Of a stretch of 64,000 bases of DNA, positions 28,748 to 37,649 are shown one piece after another; positions within the stretch are counted from its first letter, which is position 1, and each line of letters opens with the position of its first letter. Source of the stretch: CAZHAX01 sp964530325 (lineage in GTDB: Bacteria > Chloroflexota > Anaerolineae > B4-G1); contig CAZHAX010000003.1 in the NCBI GenBank assembly GCA_964530325.1, positions 62,001 through 126,000 of the forward strand, given 5' to 3'. The position numbers and the translations under genes were made by a program. Below the pieces are notes generated by a model that was not told where the DNA came from, did no database searches, and was given only the letters and a program-made list of their open reading frames with translations.

Positions 28748-30433
28748 CTAGCGGCCCACGTACAGCGCTATGCCGCTCCCGGAAGCGAGCCACACGTCGC
28801 GGCTCGGGCTCTCAACCATCGCTGGCACGCTCTCTCCCGGCAGGCCATCGGCGGCTGTGTATCCCGTCCACGTCTCACCGTCGAAGCGACATGCGCCGCT
28901 GTTGCCCCCCGCCCAGACTGTGTCATCCTGTTCCACCACGACAGAGAGAATCGTGTCCTCACACAGGCCGTCTGCGCTCGTGTGTCTGGTCCACGAGCTC
29001 CCGTCATATACATAGACGCCGCTCCCGCTGGTGCCCGCCCAGACAGCTCCATCAACGGCCAGATCCAGCGACCAGACGATAACGTGGTCGGTCAGGGATT
29101 GCTCCCACTCCTGGCCGTCGAAACGCCACACACCGTCGTAGGTGCCGCACCAGACCGAACCATCCACCCCGACGGCGATACTGGTCACGCCGAGCGGAGA
29201 TGTGTAGCTGGTCCACACGGAGTCCTTGTAGAAGGACAGGCCGGAGCCGGTCGCGAACCACAGCCCGCCGCGAGGAGAAACGGCGATATCGTAGGCGATG
29301 TCGTTGGCCAGTCCATCTGCCTCGGTGTAGTTGGTCCACGATGTGCCATCGTAGCGATAAACCCCATCCCCGAAGGTCGCCGCCCAGATATCCCCATCTG
29401 CTGCTACTACAAGACCGCGGACGTTGCGCATCGGGAAAGCGGTCTGCGAGCACGCAGGCAGATCCCACCTGTATAGCCCGTCATCGCCGCCGCTCCACAC
29501 CGCTCCAGCCGCCTCGACGGCGATGTCGCGAACCACGTCGCTGCCGACGTACGACGTCCAGTTCAAGTGGACGGCGGCGGGGCCTGGGGTGGGTGCGGGC
29601 GGGAGAGGAGTGGGCGTGCTTGCTGCTGGTGCCAGAGGCAAGGCGGTGGGGCTTGGGGTGGGTGCGGGCGGCAGAGGAGTGGGCGTGCTTGCTGCTGGCG
29701 TGGGAGACGCAGGGGCGGGAGTAGGAGACGCGGCGGCAGGCGTCGGGCCGCTGCGCACAAGCGAGTAGATGCGCTGCGCGCAGTGGTGGTCGTGGCCCCA
29801 GACGCGCGCCCAGACCACGAGGCTGACGTATTCCGGGTCGTCCTGGTACGTGAATCCTCGTCGCAGGTAGAGATTGTGTCCCGGAGCAAACGACTCTTCG
29901 TCATGCCAGAACGGACGCTCTTCTGGGATCGTCCACTCGTCGCAGTGATCAGGATCCGGAGCGTACTCACCAGCCTTCAGCCCGAAGGCCGTCACACCCG
30001 CTCGCGTGTTCCCCTCACTGGAGTAGCTCAGTTCGGCGCCAAACTGGAACGATGCATTCGGATCGGCCGATTCGGACGCCGGCCAGAATGAGGCCAGGAA
30101 CTGCGGCTCCTCGATCAGGGAATGCCCGGTCGCCGGCGGATGGTCGGTTGGCGTCTCCGCAGGCATCGGGGCCGAGCCCTCGCCCTCGCCCGCATACGGA
30201 GCACCGGCAGGCTCGTCACCCGGCTCCTTCGACGAGTCGGCGCCAGGGCTCTGGTTCTCTGCCAGCGAGCCCAGGCCCACCAGCAGCGACGGACCGCCGC
30301 CATGCTGCCCCTCGGTCTCGCCGGGCGTAGCGATGAAGAAGTCCATCTGGCCGCAGCCGGTGAGCGTGGCCAGCCCGGCCAGCAAGACCATGCCCGCGAG
30401 ACCTCGCTTCAACAACCTGCTCTCTGCTTTCAT
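28748..30433 (-). CDS. Lipoprotein with a two-component-regulator-type beta-propeller
   Basis: 561 residues. The N-terminal signal peptide ends in the lipobox LATLTGC, so the protein should be lipid-anchored outside the membrane. Residues about 30-225 are a soluble domain I do not recognise. A linker of Ala, Pro, Thr and Ser (about 232-290) with a repeated ASTPTPLPPAPTP unit leads to a C-terminal propeller (about 295-561) of some six blades with the pattern DGSVWCGT...GVWRFDG.EW, as in the sensor halves of hybrid two-component systems. Here no kinase follows in the same protein. AAGGAGG lies 5 nt before the ATG. It is next to a separate two-component system on the same strand; a functional link is only suggested. 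The domain architecture is clear, the ligand unknown. Confidence 0.75.
   Translation of the reverse strand: MKAESRLLKRGLAGMVLLAGLATLTGCGQMDFFIATPGETEGQHGGGPSLLVGLGSLAENQSPGADSSKEPGDEPAGAPYAGEGEGSAPMPAETPTDHPPATGHSLIEEPQFLASFWPASESADPNASFQFGAELSYSSEGNTRAGVTAFGLKAGEYAPDPDHCDEWTIPEERPFWHDEESFAPGHNLYLRRGFTYQDDPEYVSLVVWARVWGHDHHCAQRIYSLVRSGPTPAAASPTPAPASPTPAASTPTPLPPAPTPSPTALPLAPAASTPTPLPPAPTPGPAAVHLNWTSYVGSDVVRDIAVEAAGAVWSGGDDGLYRWDLPACSQTAFPMRNVRGLVVAADGDIWAATFGDGVYRYDGTSWTNYTEADGLANDIAYDIAVSPRGGLWFATGSGLSFYKDSVWTSYTSPLGVTSIAVGVDGSVWCGTYDGVWRFDGQEWEQSLTDHVIVWSLDLAVDGAVWAGTSGSGVYVYDGSSWTRHTSADGLCEDTILSVVVEQDDTVWAGGNSGACRFDGETWTGYTAADGLPGESVPAMVESPSRDVWLASGSGIALYVGR
29585..29698. repeat. 45-bp direct repeat in the lipoprotein linker
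   Basis: Two near-identical copies (29585-29629 and 29654-29698, one or two mismatches, period 69 bp) encode the duplicated ASTPTPLPPAPTP linker segment. Such in-frame repeats can expand or contract. Confidence 0.8.
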
Positions 30434-30539
30434 CGGGTCCTCCTTGTTCCAGGATATGACCCGATTCTATGGGCCACCTGTTGCGCCCGTATGGCAGCCA
30501 GGTCACGGCGTCGAAACACGCTGTTACAGATCCGCAACA

Positions 30540-31466
30540 TCAGCGCACCGGCAGCCGAATGGTGAAGACCGTTCCCTGGCCTGTTCGGCTGCGCACGCTG
30601 GCCTGTCCATCGTGCCGCTCGACGATCGCCCGTACGAGGGCGAGACCGAGGCCGCTGCCGGGAACCGCTCGGGCGTGCTTCCCCCTATAGAGCTCCTCCC
30701 AGACGTGCGGCAGGTCCTCCTCTGGGATTCCCGGCCCCGTCTCCGCGACCTCGATGGCCACGGAGGAGCCGTCCTCGAAGGCGCGCACCTCGATCGTGTC
30801 CCCCTCCTGCGTGAACTTGACGGCGTTGTCGAGCAGGTTGAAGACCGCCAGGAAGAGCAGGTCCCAGTCACCTGGCACGTGCGGCAGGGGCCAGGGCGCC
30901 TGGGGCACGGTCAACGTGATTCGCCTCTTGGGGCGGCCGGGACGGTCTTGAGCGGCGGCCACGGCTTCCTCCAGGAGGGCCGCCAGGTCCACAGGCGCCC
31001 GCTCCAAAGAGCGGGTCTCCAGCTCGGCCAGCTTGCGCAGATCGGAAACGAGATTGCTGATACGCAGCACCTGGATGCCTACGCTGTCCAGCGCCTTGCC
31101 TCTAGCCTCCTTCGTGGGCGCCTCGGCCAGATTGGCCAGGCCGGCCCGGATCGCCGTCACTGGGTTCTTCATCTCGTGATCCAGTCGGCGCAGGAAACGC
31201 CTGCGCTCCTCGGCAGACTCCGCCTGCACAGTCGCGGCCCTGGCGGCGTCTCGCCGCCGCAGCCACAGCCGATGTGCAACCTGCCCACCGGCCATCAGTG
31301 ATCCGGCCAAGCCGGCGAGCGCGGGAACGACAGAGAGGTCGACCCGGCCGTAGAGGTACGGCATCACGGCGAGGGCCCGATCCACAGCAGATGAGCCGAT
31401 CAGCCCCAGTCCCAGCGGGGCGAGTGCCAGGAGCGCTGCGGTGACAGATTCCCTGCGGTGCTTCAT
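30540..31466 (-). CDS. Sensor histidine kinase
   Basis: 308 residues from ATG 31466, which overlaps the response regulator stop as ATGA. Two hydrophobic segments near residues 9-28 and 45-65 suggest a small membrane-anchored sensor with little extracellular part. The HisKA H-box is LDHEMKNPVTAIRAGL, then the HATPase_c motifs NLLDNAVKFTQEG (N box), ETGPGIPEED (G1) and GSGLGLALVRAIV (G2). It phosphorylates the regulator encoded just upstream. The stimulus may be membrane-related since no sensory domain is present. Confidence 0.93.
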   Translation of the reverse strand: MKHRRESVTAALLALAPLGLGLIGSSAVDRALAVMPYLYGRVDLSVVPALAGLAGSLMAGGQVAHRLWLRRRDAARAATVQAESAEERRRFLRRLDHEMKNPVTAIRAGLANLAEAPTKEARGKALDSVGIQVLRISNLVSDLRKLAELETRSLERAPVDLAALLEEAVAAAQDRPGRPKRRITLTVPQAPWPLPHVPGDWDLLFLAVFNLLDNAVKFTQEGDTIEVRAFEDGSSVAIEVAETGPGIPEEDLPHVWEELYRGKHARAVPGSGLGLALVRAIVERHDGQASVRSRTGQGTVFTIRLPVR

Positions 31467-32173
31467 GCTCCCTCCACCAGGCCGATGAAGCGATAGCCCA
31501 CGCCAGACACAGTCTCCACGTAGCGAGGTTCGTTGGCGTCGTCGCCCAGCACGCGGCGAAGCTCGGCCACACGCGTGTCCACAGCACGCGTGCCCACCGG
31601 ATAGTCCCAACCCCAGACGGCGTCCAACAGCCGCTCGCGCGTCAGCACCTCGTCTGGATGGGTGAACAAGTAGTCCAGCAGGGAGAAGGCCTTGGGCGTC
31701 AGAGTCAGCTCGCGCTCTCCAAGCCAGGCGCGGCGCCGCTGCCGGTCGAGCTGCAGCTCCGAGGACGTGAGCCGGCGCGCCGTCGCCAGCGGCGGCTCGC
31801 CCGGGCGAATCCGGCGCAGAACAGCCCGGATTCGCGCCACCAGCTCATGCGGATCGAAGGGCTTGTTCAGATAGTCGTCCGCCCCCTCCTCGAGTGCCAT
31901 CGCTCGCTCGGAGGCCTCGCCTACCTGAGTGAGCAGGATGATTGGGGTCCAGTTGCCCTCAGCGCGGACACGGCGCAGGACCTCTCGCCCGTCCATTCGG
32001 GGCATCATCACGTCGAGCACCACCAGGTGGGGCTGAAAGGCGGCGATCTGCAGCAGCGCCTCCTCCCCGTCGGCGGCGACGGCCACGTCGAAGCCGGAGC
32101 GGCTCAGAAACGGGGCCAGGTTGTCCGTGATGGCAGTCTCGTCATCCACCAACAGCAGCCGATGGGATCCCAC
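31463..32173 (-). CDS. OmpR/PhoB-family response regulator
   Basis: 236 residues from GTG 32173 (GAGGAG 7 nt upstream). The receiver domain has the acidic pocket VDDE, the phosphoacceptor Asp in VVLDVMMPRMDG, the Thr in LLTQ and the Lys in NKPFDP. The C-terminal winged helix contains LTPKAFSLLDYLFTHPDEVL and GTRAVDTRVAELRRVLGDD, ending VSGVGYRFIGL. It is the partner of the kinase that follows and is probably transcribed from the promoter at 32312-32339. Confidence 0.94.
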   Translation of the reverse strand: MGSHRLLLVDDETAITDNLAPFLSRSGFDVAVAADGEEALLQIAAFQPHLVVLDVMMPRMDGREVLRRVRAEGNWTPIILLTQVGEASERAMALEEGADDYLNKPFDPHELVARIRAVLRRIRPGEPPLATARRLTSSELQLDRQRRRAWLGERELTLTPKAFSLLDYLFTHPDEVLTRERLLDAVWGWDYPVGTRAVDTRVAELRRVLGDDANEPRYVETVSGVGYRFIGLVEGA

Positions 32174-32311
32174 AGTACGCTCCTCAGACAAGCTCGGTAA
32201 TCGGCGGCTCTCCTCAGTCCCCGGGTGGGACGCCATCTCGTCGCGCCTGAGCTAGTCGCCTCGCTGCTGGCGACAGCGTGCTGAGGGCCTAGCCGTCCAC
32301 CGCTGGTCAGA

Positions 32312-32339
32312 GTTATACCGCATCCCTAGCGAGCGTCAA
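32312..32339 (-). promoter_or_regulatory. Promoter of the two-component operon
   Basis: Minus strand -35 TTGACG (32334-32339), 16-bp spacer, -10 TATAAC (32312-32317), about 140 nt before the GTG start of the response regulator. Confidence 0.65.
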
Positions 32340-32407
32340 GCGGGGGCAATGCAGGGAGCAGGCCGCGCCAGGTTCTGGCCTGGCCGCCAAGTCGCTCACC
32401 GCCCTAG

Positions 32408-33391
32408 CTAGCCAACGGCTTGGAGATCGAGCCGCATCTGCTCGAGCGTGATCGTCTCTGAGAAGCCTGCCGCTGCCAGAGCCCGAACCAGCGCCGGCGA
32501 AGGAGCCGCCAGCACCGTCTCCACAGCCTTCGCCGGCGCGCCGCCCAGGCTGGCCATGCCTCGGGCCACCAGCAACGGTTCCAGGCGGCCACCCGCCTGC
32601 GGCGCGACGAGCAGCTCAAGCTGATGGGGCCGCCGGCCCCGATCGCGGACCGCCCTGACAGCACCAAGAACAGCGCCGCCTTCGTCAGCTACCCACCAGG
32701 TCCGACGCTGGCCGACGAGCAATAGCTCAAGTGTGCGCTCCCAGCCGGGGTCGTATCTATCACTGCCCCACTCTAGGAGGATCCGGTGCTCGGGCGGCAC
32801 CAGGCCACAAACCAGGTTAAGCAGCGCCCGCTTGTCTCTGCCCCGGGCCCGGCGCAGAAGCGGGCTGTGGGGAGCTACAGGCACGCGGCCGAGCCCGGCT
32901 GGGCAGACCATGCGGGGAGTTGAGCCTGCCTTGACGAAGCCGAGCCGTTCGTACAGAGCGCGGGCGGCATCGTTGCCCACCCGTACTTCGAGCCCCACCC
33001 AGCGACCGCCGAGCCTGCGTACCTCGGCGAGGGCGGCCCTCATCAGGCGAGCGGCGATGCCTCGTCTCCTCCAGCCGGGGAGCACGGCCACGTTGCCCAC
33101 AAAGAAACCGCCCTGCGTAGCAGCGCGGCGCAGGGAGACGTTTCCCACGACCCGTCCTTCGTCCTCCCACACGAAACCGCTTGTGACCGCCATGCCGCTC
33201 CAGGCCAGCCAGCCAGCGCGCCAGGGGAGGAGGCCGGCCTGGGAAGCGCGGCGCATCTCATCGAGCGCCGCACGCGAAGCCGGATCCAGCTCGTCGCCGA
33301 GCGAGTCTGCGATCAGGCTCACCAGCGACTCCAGGTCGCGACGGGCATCGTAGCGCCTGAGGCCACCAGGAATGGGGCGCGCTGATGTCAT
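32408..33391 (-). CDS. GNAT N-acetyltransferase, probably two-lobed
   Basis: 327 residues from ATG 33391. The N-terminal half has a clear GNAT fold: VVGNVSLRRAA, then FFVGNVAVLPGWRRRGIAARLM with the acetyl-CoA loop (Q/R-x-x-G-x-G/A) and NDAARALYERLGFVKAG. The C-terminal 170 residues also look like a degenerate GNAT lobe (ALVRALAAAGFSETITLEQM at the end). The substrate is unknown. No good ribosome-binding site is seen before 33391, so the start is uncertain; a frame to 33454 exists. Confidence 0.8.
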   Translation of the reverse strand: MTSARPIPGGLRRYDARRDLESLVSLIADSLGDELDPASRAALDEMRRASQAGLLPWRAGWLAWSGMAVTSGFVWEDEGRVVGNVSLRRAATQGGFFVGNVAVLPGWRRRGIAARLMRAALAEVRRLGGRWVGLEVRVGNDAARALYERLGFVKAGSTPRMVCPAGLGRVPVAPHSPLLRRARGRDKRALLNLVCGLVPPEHRILLEWGSDRYDPGWERTLELLLVGQRRTWWVADEGGAVLGAVRAVRDRGRRPHQLELLVAPQAGGRLEPLLVARGMASLGGAPAKAVETVLAAPSPALVRALAAAGFSETITLEQMRLDLQAVG

Positions 33392-33467
33392 GGACCCAGC
33401 GGCAGCGACCGAACCGCTCCAGCGGCGCGCCGGACGGGTGCGGCGGCCGCACACGACTCGATCACAA

Positions 33468-33962
33468 TCACAGCCGCTCCTCCAGGTACCAGACCAAGAG
33501 CTTGAGAACCGCCTCAGCTGAGCGCTCCTTGTTCTCCAGGCGACCGCCGGTCCACTCGTGCCGCTCCGCCCACTCGCCGCCCTCCGCCGCCAGCGCGACG
33601 TAGACCAGCCCGACCGGCTTCTCGGCGGTGCCGCCGCTTGGGCCCGCGATGCCGGTGACCGCCAGGCCGATGTCCGCCCCGAACGCCTTGCGGGCCCCGC
33701 GGGCCATCTCCAGCGCCGTCTCCGCGCTCACCGCCCCGTGCGCCTTCAGCGCCGACTCCGCCACGCCCAGCAGAGCCACCTTCGACCGGCAGGAATAGGC
33801 AGTCACCGAGCCCAGGAAGTAGGCGGAGCTGCCGGCGACGTTGGTGATCCAATGTCCCACCAGGCCGCCTGTGCAGGACTCGGCGGCCGCCAGCGTCAGG
33901 CCGAGCTCCGTCAAGAGCCGGCCAACTACCCCTTCCAGCGATCTACAACCTGGCTGCTTCAT
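33468..33962 (-). CDS. pncC: Nicotinamide-nucleotide amidohydrolase (CinA C-terminal domain)
   Basis: 164 residues, a stand-alone CinA-C domain. Motifs: TLAAAESCTGGLVGHWITNV with the catalytic Ser, GSVTAYSCRSKVALLGV, and AVTGIAGPSGGTAEKPVGLV. PncC deamidates nicotinamide mononucleotide to nicotinate mononucleotide in NAD salvage. It starts by a 4-bp ATGA overlap with the upstream acetyltransferase gene, indicating coupling. Confidence 0.92.
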   Translation of the reverse strand: MKQPGCRSLEGVVGRLLTELGLTLAAAESCTGGLVGHWITNVAGSSAYFLGSVTAYSCRSKVALLGVAESALKAHGAVSAETALEMARGARKAFGADIGLAVTGIAGPSGGTAEKPVGLVYVALAAEGGEWAERHEWTGGRLENKERSAEAVLKLLVWYLEERL

Positions 33963-34741
33963 CCGCCCTCCGCTGCACTAGACTCCGGCGCCGCAGCTTC
34001 GGGACACCGAGATGCCCGGTACCAGTACCTATATACCTCTTCGAAGCCGAACTTCGCATACGTACGGAGGGCAGGCTCATTTGACTCCACAACCTGGAGA
34101 TAGGCGTGGCGCCCCCCGCTTTCCTGGGCCCAGCCCAGCAAGCCCGCGATCAGCGTGGTCCCATATCCTCGCCCTCTCTGCTGCGGATCGGTGACGATAT
34201 CGAACAGGCCGAGATAGCCGTCATCGATTACCCCCACACCGCAGGCCACCGGCCGGCCCGAATCAATCAGCGAGCCGAGCATCCGCCTGCCGCCAATCAT
34301 GCTCAGGATCGTCCTGTGCACGTCCTGCTCCTCATCGCTCGATCCGGTGAAGCTCCGAAAGGCGGCCATCCATTCGTCCAGGTCAGCTTCGCTCAGGTCC
34401 ACGGCCGCCGCCGTGTTGGGACGCCAGTCCTGCAGGTGACGATAGAGCACAAGCGTGGTGCCCATCTTCCGGTAGTCGCGCTCTTCGAGAAAGCGGTCCA
34501 GCTCGACCGGATGCGAGAACGGCGTCATACGGAAGATGCAGGGCTGGTCCTCTCGGGCATAGAAGCGCTCGCAGGTCTCCACCTTCTCCTCCAGGCCGAT
34601 GCTGGATGGGTAGGCTGGATTGACCGAGTTAGCCCGCTTGGTATAGCCTCTGGCCAGCCGCAGCAGCCAGCCGTCGTATAGCTCTTCCCGCAGCGCCGGC
34701 CACGAGCGGAGCGCTGCCTCTTCGATGCGAAGCGGAATCAT
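33959..34741 (-). CDS. GNAT N-acetyltransferase
   Basis: 260 residues from ATG 34741. The N-terminal part (IEEAALRSWPALREELYDGW, then GYTKRANSVNP) is a lobe common in GNAT proteins of this type; the catalytic GNAT lobe is at about 165-250 with LFDIVTDPQQRGRGYGTTLI and ESNEPALRTYAKFGFEEVYRY. Substrate unknown, perhaps a small amine or amino acid. The promoter at 34816-34844 fits this start; a longer reading frame to 35440 is only antisense to the PAS-GAF gene. It is cotranscribed with pncC. Confidence 0.87.
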   Translation of the reverse strand: MIPLRIEEAALRSWPALREELYDGWLLRLARGYTKRANSVNPAYPSSIGLEEKVETCERFYAREDQPCIFRMTPFSHPVELDRFLEERDYRKMGTTLVLYRHLQDWRPNTAAAVDLSEADLDEWMAAFRSFTGSSDEEQDVHRTILSMIGGRRMLGSLIDSGRPVACGVGVIDDGYLGLFDIVTDPQQRGRGYGTTLIAGLLGWAQESGGRHAYLQVVESNEPALRTYAKFGFEEVYRYWYRASRCPEAAAPESSAAEGG

Positions 34742-34815
34742 AGACTGACAACCTCGGCCCTGGTGGCATCCTGGCCGGCGAAGGAATCCTGCTCGCCCGT
34801 CCGGCCCAGGCGGGG

Positions 34816-34844
34816 ATTGTAGCACACCAGGCCATCCAGGCCAA
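34816..34844 (-). promoter_or_regulatory. Promoter of the acetyltransferase-pncC operon
   Basis: Minus strand -35 TTGGCC (34839-34844), 17-bp spacer, -10 TACAAT (34816-34821). It diverges from the promoter at 34862-34890. Confidence 0.55.
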
Positions 34845-34861
34845 GCAAGCCCATCGCCGGA

Positions 34862-34890
34862 TTGCCCCCGCGCCGGTTGCGTGCTAAACT
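34862..34890 (+). promoter_or_regulatory. Promoter of the PAS-GAF-PAS gene
   Basis: Plus strand -35 TTGCCC (34862-34867), 17-bp spacer, -10 TAAACT (34885-34890). The leader of about 145 nt contains a hairpin CTGGCCCCG/CGGGGCCAG (34981-35001). Confidence 0.5.
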
Positions 34891-35042
34891 TGGCCGTCGA
34901 AGGACCGGCCGACGCTCGCCAAGCGCCCAAGCATACGTCCACGGGGCAAGGAAATGGTCCCCTCGCGTCTCTAGCTCGCGCTGGCCCCGGCGCGGGGCCA
35001 GGCCATACAGGCACTCGGCCGCAAGGTCGATCGGAGATATCG

Positions 35043-36404
35043 GTGGAAGAGAACGAACTCGAGGCAGAGAACCAGCAAGTCGAGGATTTGGCCAAGCTAC
35101 GCAAGAGCGAGTCCCGGTTCCGCTCCCTGGTCGAGCGGATGTCCGACGCTGTGTTCTGCTGGGAGTTCGACCCTCCGATCCGTACGGACATGCCCGGCGA
35201 GGCACAGATCGGCATGATGTATGAATCCAGGCTGGCTGAGTGCAACGACGTGTGCGCGAGGCTGTACGGCGCCCGGCGTGCCGAGGACCTGGTGGGCAAG
35301 AAGCTGAAGGAGATCTTCAGCTCGTCACCGGCCAGCCTGGACCAGCTGTTCGAGGCCCTCCTCGACGGCGTGTACCGCGTCGTCGACGGGGAAGGCTCCG
35401 AGCTACTTGACGATGGCACGAGGCGGTACTTCCTGAACAACGGCTACGGCGTGGTGGAGGACGGGGCGCTTGTCCGAGTGTGGGGCACGTATCGCGACGT
35501 CACCGAGCACAAGCGGGCCGAGAGACTGCTCAAGACGGAGCACGACCTGGTCACGCGCCTGGTGACAATGCCTGACCTCAAGGATCGACTCCAGCTGCTC
35601 ACCGAGACAGCAATTGAAGCCTGCGGCATGGACTGCGGCGGAGTCTATCTGGTCGGTTCGATGTCGCAGGACCTGGACCTGGCCTTCCAAGTTCGGCTGC
35701 CTCCTCGCTTCATCGAGGAGGCCTCACACTGTGCAGCGAACTCGGCCAGCGGGCGGCTTGTGCTGTCTGGGCGGCCGGTCTACGCCGGCTACGATGACCT
35801 GGGCGTACCGATGGACAGGGAGAGAAAGCAGGAAGGGCTCCGAGCCTTCGCCATCGTCCCGATCTTGCACGACGGCCACGTCATCGCCTGCCTGAACGTC
35901 TGCTCGCTCTCGCTGGACCAAGTCCCGCGGTTCGCCCGCACGATCCTGGAATCGATCGCCGCGCTGGCCGGAGGTAGTATTGCCCGAGCCTGCCAGCTCG
36001 GGGAGCTGCGCCAGCAACAGGCGAATCTGGAGGGGCTGCTCAACTCGCTTGAGGACCTCGTCTTCGTGCTGGACATGGAAGGGACGATCTTGCAGCTGAA
36101 CGAGACAGCTGTCAGGCGGCTGGGCTACTCTGAGGACGAGCTGCTTGGGGAGAGCGTGGTCATGATTCACCCCGCCAACCGCCGCCGGGAGACCGCCGAG
36201 GTCATCGCCAGCATCGCCGCCGGCAAGACGGACTGGCACCCCGTGCCGCTGATGACCAAGGACGGTAGCCTGGTGGCGGTGGAGACCCGGGTGGTGCACG
36301 GTTCGTGGAACAACGGCGAGGCCCTCTTCGCCGTCAGCAGCGAGCTCTCCAGGCGGCGGCAGTCCGCCGAGCGATCGCGAGCAGCAGGCGGCGAGCAGAA
36401 GTAG
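35043..36404 (+). CDS. PAS-GAF-PAS protein without output domain
   Basis: 453 residues from GTG 35043 (GGAG 6 nt upstream). A PAS domain (about 20-155: SESRFRSLVERMSDAVFCWE to GTYRDVTEHKRAE), a GAF domain (about 165-325: DRLQLLTETAIEACGMDCGG to ESIAALAGGSIARA), and a second PAS (about 335-440: LEGLLNSLEDLVFVLDMEG to NNGEALFAVSSELS). After that the protein stops: no histidine kinase, GGDEF or HTH follows, and a terminator hairpin is directly behind. It may work as a sensor partner of a separate kinase or be a truncated hybrid sensor. Cytoplasmic, no membrane segment. Confidence 0.82.
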   Translation: MEENELEAENQQVEDLAKLRKSESRFRSLVERMSDAVFCWEFDPPIRTDMPGEAQIGMMYESRLAECNDVCARLYGARRAEDLVGKKLKEIFSSSPASLDQLFEALLDGVYRVVDGEGSELLDDGTRRYFLNNGYGVVEDGALVRVWGTYRDVTEHKRAERLLKTEHDLVTRLVTMPDLKDRLQLLTETAIEACGMDCGGVYLVGSMSQDLDLAFQVRLPPRFIEEASHCAANSASGRLVLSGRPVYAGYDDLGVPMDRERKQEGLRAFAIVPILHDGHVIACLNVCSLSLDQVPRFARTILESIAALAGGSIARACQLGELRQQQANLEGLLNSLEDLVFVLDMEGTILQLNETAVRRLGYSEDELLGESVVMIHPANRRRETAEVIASIAAGKTDWHPVPLMTKDGSLVAVETRVVHGSWNNGEALFAVSSELSRRRQSAERSRAAGGEQK

Positions 36405-36428
36405 AGGCCGGCGCTCTGACGCCGGCCT
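36405..36428 (+). terminator. Hairpin terminator between convergent genes
   Basis: AGGCCGGCG (36405-36413) pairs perfectly with CGCCGGCCT (36420-36428) around CTCTGA, immediately after the stop codon of the PAS-GAF-PAS gene. The T tail is poor. Confidence 0.6.
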
Positions 36429-36470
36429 AAGGACAACCCCCATCATCTCCTGGCCGGAGACGTGCGTGAA

Positions 36471-37649
36471 TCAGTGGCGCAGCTCCCCGCCTCGCGCGTC
36501 GTACACCCGCCTCTTCCAGCCTATGCCGCCGACGGCAGCCCTGCGGATAGAATCGGCCATCATCAGGATGGTGAGCAGGACTGTGACCGGATAGATCAGA
36601 GCTGTCGTCCGGGGAATGCGGAAGCGAGCCGCGACGGCATACCAGAGGCCTGCGTTGAGCAACACGTGGAGACCGGCTAGCCGTGTCGCCTGCGCTTCCA
36701 CCGACCCGGCGCGCAGGCCAAGCCAGAAGATCAGAACAGGCCAGAGAAACAGGAAGCCGTAGACACCGATCATCAGCAGGCTGAGCGACAGCCGAAAGCG
36801 CAGGGCAGCGAAGGCGCTCTTGGCCAACCCATGCCAAGACTCGCGAAAACCCTGATAGAAGTGCACGCTGAGTTTGTCCGAGCCGTCGAGCAGCACGGCT
36901 CGCCCGCCCGATCGCTGCACTAGCCCCGCCAGCGCCACGTCCTCGGCGATCTCGCCCCTCACCGCGGCGTGGCCGCCAGTCCGCTGGTAGGCCTTCTTGT
37001 CGAAGAGCAGATACGTGCCCACCGCCATGCCGAAGGACGAGATACCCAGCCGCTGGGTCAGCGCCAGCGGATAGAGCGCGGCCAGCCCGAAGGGAATGAT
37101 AGGTAGAAGGAGTTGTTCGCCAAGTGTGTGCATCACCGGGCGCGGGATCATGCTCACGAGATCAGCCTGATTCTGCTCCGCTGCCTCGATCGCCCAACCG
37201 AGTATGGTCGGGTCGTGGTCCGTGTCCGCGTCGGTGAACACCAACCAGTCGCCGCTAGCGCGCGTGGCCAGCTGGTGGCAACCATAGCTCTTGCCCAGCC
37301 ATCCCTGGGGCAGCGGCTCGCCGGGCACCAGCTGCAAGCGCCCGTCCGCGCTGGCGATAGTCTGGACCACCTGGGCCGTCTCGTCAGCCGAGTGATCGTC
37401 CAGGACCAGCACTTCGGCGGGGGCGTAGGATTGCCCGAGCACCGACCGCAGACAGCGTTCGATGTTGCGAGCTTCGTCGCGGGCGGGGATCAGCACGGAA
37501 ACCAGTCGGCGCGATCTCGGCCCCGCCCCTCTCGGAGCAGTGCGCCCCAGCAGACGGAGGTTGGCGATCAGGTTGAGGCCCACCAGTATCAGGACGACGC
37601 TCAACACGAGTTGGCACCGGCCCAGGTCGTGGGAAAAGGGGCCACTCAT
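36471..37649 (-). CDS. Family 2 glycosyltransferase, membrane-associated
   Basis: 392 residues from ATG 37649 (GGAGG 7 nt upstream, ATGA overlap with the plsY stop). An N-terminal membrane helix (LVLSVVLILVGLNLIANLRLL) is followed by the GT-A domain: VSVLIPARDEARNIERCLRS, VLVLDDHSADET, VFTDADTDHD with the metal-binding DxD, and GEIAEDVALA. The C-terminal third has three or four membrane helices. It resembles transferases that glycosylate carotenoids or hopanoids (CrtQ/HpnB-like), so a polar lipid acceptor is likely. Translational coupling to plsY suggests a role in membrane lipid synthesis. Confidence 0.8.
   Translation of the reverse strand: MSGPFSHDLGRCQLVLSVVLILVGLNLIANLRLLGRTAPRGAGPRSRRLVSVLIPARDEARNIERCLRSVLGQSYAPAEVLVLDDHSADETAQVVQTIASADGRLQLVPGEPLPQGWLGKSYGCHQLATRASGDWLVFTDADTDHDPTILGWAIEAAEQNQADLVSMIPRPVMHTLGEQLLLPIIPFGLAALYPLALTQRLGISSFGMAVGTYLLFDKKAYQRTGGHAAVRGEIAEDVALAGLVQRSGGRAVLLDGSDKLSVHFYQGFRESWHGLAKSAFAALRFRLSLSLLMIGVYGFLFLWPVLIFWLGLRAGSVEAQATRLAGLHVLLNAGLWYAVAARFRIPRTTALIYPVTVLLTILMMADSIRRAAVGGIGWKRRVYDARGGELRH

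Noticed and set aside
32237..32407. Possible small gene between the two-component operon and the acetyltransferase
   Set aside because: No frame with a start signal; the region is explained by the promoter at 32312-32339.
34742..35440. N-terminal extension of the acetyltransferase frame
   Set aside because: It is antisense to the PAS-GAF gene and precedes a good family start at 34741 with its own promoter.
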